Shown: positions 6,143 through 8,915 of the stretch, one piece after another
Layout of the letters: the number at the start of each line of letters is the position of its first letter
Position numbering within the stretch: position 1 is the stretch's first letter
Assembly: GCA_945828175.1 (NCBI GenBank)
Contig: CALZQD010000055.1
Span: 1 to 8,915, forward strand
Reading direction: 5' to 3'
From: an uncultured Bacteroidales bacterium
GTDB lineage: Bacteria; Bacteroidota; Bacteroidia; Bacteroidales; Muribaculaceae
DNA length: 8,915 nucleotides
The notes under the pieces: model-generated
The model's database searches: none
Seen by the model: only the letters and a program-made list of their open reading frames with translations
Told to the model about the DNA's origin: nothing
Made by a program: the position numbers and the translations under genes

Positions 6143-6909
6143 ATTCTGAAAAATCTTAAAGCATTAGCGGTGGTCTTTTCGGCCACCGCTTCTGTTTCCA
6201 TGCCCAAGGCTTCGGCGACACAAGCGGCGGTGTAGACCATGAAGGCACTCTCATTGCGTTTGCCTCGTTTGGGGACAGGAGCGAGATAGGGCGAATCTGT
6301 CTCAAGTAGTAGCCGATTAATACCAATTGCCGGTAACACTTCTCTGAGCTTTGAATTTTTGAATGTCACTATACCGTTGATGCCGAACATATAGTCGCCC
6401 GTGCGGCGGATGCGTTCGACGTCGGCGACCGTGCCGCCGAAACTGTGGAAGACGGCGCTGACTGCCGGCGCGCCCTGAAGCACTTCGAGCGCCTGGTCGA
6501 GCGCCTCGCGGCAGTGGATGATAATAGGCAGGCCACACTCGGCGGCGACGCCTATCTGATGCTCGAATACCTGCATCTGCTCGTCCTCGAAGGTCTTGCC
6601 CCAGTAAAGGTCCATGCCTATTTCGCCAATAGCGACATCTTTATCCATATCAAGATTGGCGAGTGTTTCATCGAGAGTATCGCGCCAGGATTCATTGACC
6701 TCCGTGGGATGTAAGCCCATAGCAGTATAAACATTCCCCTTGAATTTTGAAGCAAGAGAGCGTAGCGGGGCGATTGAAGCAAGGTCGACATTTGGGAAAA
6801 CCATCTTCGTCACGCCCGCATCTATGGCACGCTCGACAGCTTTCTCTCCGCCGCCGTCGACATCAAACTCGGGCAGGTAGAGATGGGTGTGGGTATCAAA
6901 TAGTTCCAT
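6139..6909 (-). CDS. tatD: TatD-family metal-dependent hydrolase (nuclease)
   Basis: TatD-family proteins are cytoplasmic TIM-barrel, metal-dependent nucleases of the amidohydrolase superfamily; studied members act as DNases, including 3' to 5' exonucleases. The protein is 256 residues, usual for the family. The metal ligands are all present: His7 and His9 (FDTHTHL), Glu96 (GEIGMD), His132 (IIIHCRE), His155 (FHSFGG) and Asp205 (LLETDSPYLAP). The ATG at 6909 gives the standard N-terminus MELFDTHTHLYLPEFD. The frame stays open further upstream to 7185, but that runs into the prenyltransferase gene and has an arginine-rich shadow composition. It starts 20 bp after the prenyltransferase stop, so the two are probably one transcript. 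Its 3' end overlaps the convergent gene by 4 bp. Which TatD subgroup it belongs to, and its substrate, cannot be told from here. Confidence 0.93.
   Translation of the reverse strand: MELFDTHTHLYLPEFDVDGGGEKAVERAIDAGVTKMVFPNVDLASIAPLRSLASKFKGNVYTAMGLHPTEVNESWRDTLDETLANLDMDKDVAIGEIGMDLYWGKTFEDEQMQVFEHQIGVAAECGLPIIIHCREALDQALEVLQGAPAVSAVFHSFGGTVADVERIRRTGDYMFGINGIVTFKNSKLREVLPAIGINRLLLETDSPYLAPVPKRGKRNESAFMVYTAACVAEALGMETEAVAEKTTANALRFFRI
6166..6190 (+). terminator. Possible terminator hairpin inside the 3' end of tatD
   Basis: AGCGGTGG (6166-6173) and CCACCGCT (6183-6190) are perfect inverted arms. A T-G wobble and a C-G pair extend the stem to about 10 bp with a 5-nt loop. It lies 24 bp past the stop of the last gene in the rfbD cluster, within tatD codons for EAVAEKTTAN. 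The following TCTGTTTCC is a weak T-tract, so termination is plausible but unproven. Confidence 0.35.
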
Positions 6910-6929
6910 ATTCCTAACGGTAGGCGGTC

Positions 6930-7889
6930 TTAGTGGTCGCGACAGGCCGATTTCAGGGCGAGATTGGTGAAGAAATTGCGACCTTCGAGGTCGAGGCCGG
7001 CGTCGGCAATCGCAGCCACGGCCTTGTCGGAGTATTCGTTTATAAGCTTGATGCTGCGCTCGTTGAGTTTCAGGCTGTCGTAGACTGCCGTCACCTGACG
7101 GATGCGCTCTCTGTCCTCGAGGTCTTCGGCGAGGATGTCGAGCAGCTCCTCGCGGGCCTCGGAGAGAGCCGTGACGAGCAGCCATGTCTTCTTCTCGTTG
7201 ACGATGTCGCCGCCTATGCCTTTGCCGAAAATCGTCGGATCGCCGTAGGTGTCGAGCCAGTCGTCCTTGAGCTGGAAGGCCATGCCGAGGTTGACGCCAT
7301 ACTGATAGAGAGCATCAGCCTTAGCCTCGTCGGCTCCGGCGACAATGGCGCCCATGCGGCAGGCGCAGCCGAGGAGAACCGAGGTCTTGAGGCGTATCAT
7401 GTCGAGATACTGCGCGACGGTTATATCCTTGCGCTTCTCGAAGTCCATGTCATATTGCTGGCCTTCGTAGACCTCCATCGCAGTCTTGTTGAAGAGTTCG
7501 AGAGCTTCGTGGAGGAATTCGGGCGAAGACTTGGCGATATACATATATGCGAGCGTCAGCATTGCGTCGCCCGAGAGTATGGCCGTGTTGTCGTCCCATT
7601 TGACGTGGACGGTCGGATGACCGCGGCGAATATCGGCCTTGTCCATCACGTCGTCGTGAAGCAAGGTGAAATTATGGAAAATCTCAATACCGAGGGCCGG
7701 GTCGACGGCTTTTGCGACATCGCCGCCGAGAGCGCTGCACACGGCCAAGACCAGCAGCGGACGCAGCCGTTTGCCGCCTGTTTCGAGCGTGTAGTCAATC
7801 GGGCGGTAGAGTCCCACCGGGTTCTGAGGTAATGAGATTCCGTTAATCGCCGAAGCAATCAGATCTGATATTTCGTCATGAGTCAACAT
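6930..7889 (-). CDS. Polyprenyl diphosphate synthase, probably short-chain (FPP/GGPP type)
   Basis: This trans-isoprenyl diphosphate synthase condenses isopentenyl diphosphate with an allylic diphosphate, supplying precursors for menaquinone side chains, undecaprenyl carrier and related lipids. The protein is 319 residues. Conserved regions are GGKRLRP (38-44), the first aspartate-rich motif DDVMD (79-83) followed by RRGHPTVH (88-95), GQQYDMDF (143-150), Lys168-Thr169, FQLKDDWLD (205-213) containing the second aspartate-rich motif, and FGKGIGGDIVNEKKTWL (221-237). The residue five before the first motif is Phe (FTLLHDDVMD), and bulky residues there usually limit the product to about C15-C20. 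That chain length is inference. The ATG at 7889 gives a normal N-terminus. A TACATTTG box lies upstream, and tatD follows after 20 bp. Confidence 0.93.
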   Translation of the reverse strand: MLTHDEISDLIASAINGISLPQNPVGLYRPIDYTLETGGKRLRPLLVLAVCSALGGDVAKAVDPALGIEIFHNFTLLHDDVMDKADIRRGHPTVHVKWDDNTAILSGDAMLTLAYMYIAKSSPEFLHEALELFNKTAMEVYEGQQYDMDFEKRKDITVAQYLDMIRLKTSVLLGCACRMGAIVAGADEAKADALYQYGVNLGMAFQLKDDWLDTYGDPTIFGKGIGGDIVNEKKTWLLVTALSEAREELLDILAEDLEDRERIRQVTAVYDSLKLNERSIKLINEYSDKAVAAIADAGLDLEGRNFFTNLALKSACRDH

Positions 7890-7909
7890 AGCTTATACAT
7901 ATTTTTATG

Positions 7910-7917
7910 CAAATGTA
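7910..7917 (-). promoter_or_regulatory. -7 promoter box (TACATTTG) for the prenyltransferase-tatD pair
   Basis: On the minus strand TACATTTG fits TAnnTTTG and lies 20 bp before the prenyltransferase ATG, in the divergent AT-rich gap. No matching TTTG was found 19-21 bp upstream, so support is the box and its position only. Confidence 0.5.
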
Positions 7918-7960
7918 ATCAAAAATACAATGACAGTGGGCTTGTTAGTGAAAAATAGCG

Positions 7961-7968
7961 TAAATTTG
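7961..7968 (+). promoter_or_regulatory. -7 promoter box (TAAATTTG) for the DUF4250-helicase pair
   Basis: TAAATTTG fits TAnnTTTG and lies 17 bp before the ATG at 7986, implying a very short leader. A possible TTG at 7942-7944 is only 16 bp away, shorter than the usual 19-21. Together with the opposing box at 7910-7917 it makes a compact divergent promoter region. Confidence 0.55.
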
Positions 7969-7985
7969 TAGTAAAATAAACAGAC

Positions 7986-8165
7986 ATGGAACAACTGCCA
8001 CAAGACCCCGCTATATTATTAAGCTACATAAACACCAAGCTGCGAGACGAATACTCTGATCTCGACGCACTCTGCGAAGGCCTCGGCATCGACCGCGAGG
8101 CGCTCGTCGCCCGTCTCGGCCAGGCCGGCTTTGAATACTCGCCCGAAAACAACAAGTTCTGGTAA
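7986..8165 (+). CDS. DUF4250 family small protein
   Basis: This is a complete 59-residue protein starting MEQLPQDPAILLSYINTKLR. That opening, the D-x-x-x-LCEGLGI-D core (about 27-36) and the ending GFEYSPENNKFW match what I recall of the DUF4250 family, small proteins of unknown function. The middle (DLDALCEGLGIDREALVARLGQAGF) looks like a small helical, possibly helix-turn-helix-like unit, but DNA binding is not shown. Codon use is typical of the neighbours. A -7 box lies just upstream. The stop codon overlaps the helicase start (TAATG), so the two are almost certainly co-transcribed and translationally coupled. The family call is from memory of the consensus, not a search. Confidence 0.85.
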   Translation: MEQLPQDPAILLSYINTKLRDEYSDLDALCEGLGIDREALVARLGQAGFEYSPENNKFW

Positions 8166-8915
8166 TGGAGGAATATCTCGACAAACTGAATCCGCAGCAG
8201 CGTCAGGCGGTCGAATATCTCGACGGCCCCGAGCTCGTCATCGCCGGAGCCGGCTCGGGCAAGACGCGCGTGCTGACATATAAGATTGTGCATCTGCTCG
8301 CAAAAGGCTACGAGCCCTGGCGCATCATGGCGCTGACATTCACCAACAAGGCCGCCCGCGAGATGCGCGACCGTATCACCGCTCTCAGCGGCGAAAAGGT
8401 GGCGAGCCGGCTGTGGATGGGCACCTTCCACTCCATTTTCGCACGCATTCTACGCCAGAACGCCGACCGCATCGGCTATAAGCAGAACTACACCATCTAC
8501 GACACCTCGGACTCCAGGTCGCTCATCAAGACCATTATAAAGGACATGGACCTGGACGAGAAGGTATACAAGCCCGCAACGGTGGCAAACGCCATTTCCA
8601 ACCTCAAGAACGCTCTGGTTTCGCCTCAGCAGTACCTGGCCGACAATGCCGCCGCGCAGGACGACCGTCGCGCAGGACGCCCGAAATTCGGCTTGATTTA
8701 TGCCGGATATGTCAGCCGTTGCCGTGTCGCTCAGGCTATGGACTTTGACGATCTGCTGTTTAACACTAACGTCCTCCTGCGTGACAACCCGGACATTCTG
8801 CGGCACTACCGCGAGTTTTTCAGGTACATTCTGGTGGACGAGTACCAGGACACCAACTTCGCCCAGCACAACATTGTGGCCATGCTCGGCGGAGACGATC
8901 AGAATGTGTGTGTCG
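8165..8915 (+). CDS. uvrD: UvrD/PcrA-type superfamily 1 DNA helicase, N-terminal part
   Basis: This is a 3'-5' SF1A DNA helicase of the UvrD/PcrA group, which unwinds DNA in repair and clears blocked replication. Only the first 250 codons are present; the gene runs off the right edge. The Q motif LNPQQRQAV (8-16), Walker A AGAGSGKT (27-34), motif Ia LTFTNKAA (57-64), GTFHS (86-90) and Walker B LVDEYQDT (223-230) are all visible and intact. The AMDFDDLL segment (191-198) of domain 1B is also typical. The sequence ends at GGDDQNVCV, where motif III (usually VVGDDxQSIY) should follow. Full-length relatives are about 700-800 residues. The ATG overlaps the preceding stop as TAATG and no better start exists. 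UvrD and PcrA cannot be separated from this part, so the symbol is a family label. Confidence 0.93.
   Translation, partial: MEEYLDKLNPQQRQAVEYLDGPELVIAGAGSGKTRVLTYKIVHLLAKGYEPWRIMALTFTNKAAREMRDRITALSGEKVASRLWMGTFHSIFARILRQNADRIGYKQNYTIYDTSDSRSLIKTIIKDMDLDEKVYKPATVANAISNLKNALVSPQQYLADNAAAQDDRRAGRPKFGLIYAGYVSRCRVAQAMDFDDLLFNTNVLLRDNPDILRHYREFFRYILVDEYQDTNFAQHNIVAMLGGDDQNVCV

Noticed and set aside
6910..7185. N-terminal extension of TatD
   Set aside because: It lies in the prenyltransferase gene and is arginine-rich shadow sequence. The TatD N-terminus MELFDTHTH starts at 6909.
6933..7832. 299-codon plus-strand frame opposite the prenyltransferase
   Set aside because: The minus strand carries every motif of a polyprenyl synthase. 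The plus frame shows none and is explained by codon bias.
1..8915. CRISPR array, tRNA, rRNA, insertion sequence, toxin-antitoxin or phage-defence module
   Set aside because: I looked for regular repeats and spacers, cloverleaf-like sequence, transposase motifs and defence-gene pairs and saw none.

Overview
The window looks like the chromosome of a Bacteroidales bacterium, probably Muribaculaceae-like. This is inferred from four things. Promoter-like boxes fit the Bacteroidetes consensus TAnnTTTG. Start codons lack Shine-Dalgarno sequences. Intergenic gaps are AT-rich while coding sequence favours GTC, GAC, CTC and CGC. The gene set also fits: PurT, RF3, a DUF4250 protein and a Bacteroidetes-type ECF sigma factor. 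No mobile element, CRISPR array, rRNA or tRNA was seen.

Layout. (1) 75-578 (-) is an ECF sigma factor; upstream of it is an unrecognised 77-residue protein (692-925, -) ending in CGECHKG, with a probable terminator between them. (2) A second unrecognised small gene (1056-1274, +) diverges from it. (3) 1275-1525 separates convergent genes and is dense in inverted repeats. On the minus strand it holds a textbook Bacteroidetes promoter followed about 60 nt later by an intrinsic terminator, which together suggest a roughly 65-nt small RNA. (4) 1526-1999 (-) is a short, atypical NAD(P)-binding Rossmann protein. Its last codons plus stop are tandemly duplicated just past the gene end. (5) 2111-6142 (+) is a tight cluster: rfbD (dTDP-rhamnose synthesis), prfC (release factor 3, TTG start), purT (formate-dependent purine synthesis) and an unrecognised 114-residue protein. 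(6) 7889-6139 (-) holds a short-chain polyprenyl diphosphate synthase and a TatD-family nuclease. It meets the previous cluster tail to tail with a 4-bp overlap. (7) From 7986 (+) a DUF4250 protein overlaps (TAATG) the start of a UvrD/PcrA-type helicase that runs off the window end.

Most genes are housekeeping: cell-surface sugar, translation termination, purine synthesis, isoprenoids and DNA repair. The clusters look like co-transcribed unrelated functions rather than one pathway. No clearly new multi-gene system is visible. The most unusual material is at 1-1550: the candidate small RNA, interlocking inverted repeats, a long-distance 20-nt inverted repeat, the C-terminal tandem duplication and two orphan small proteins.
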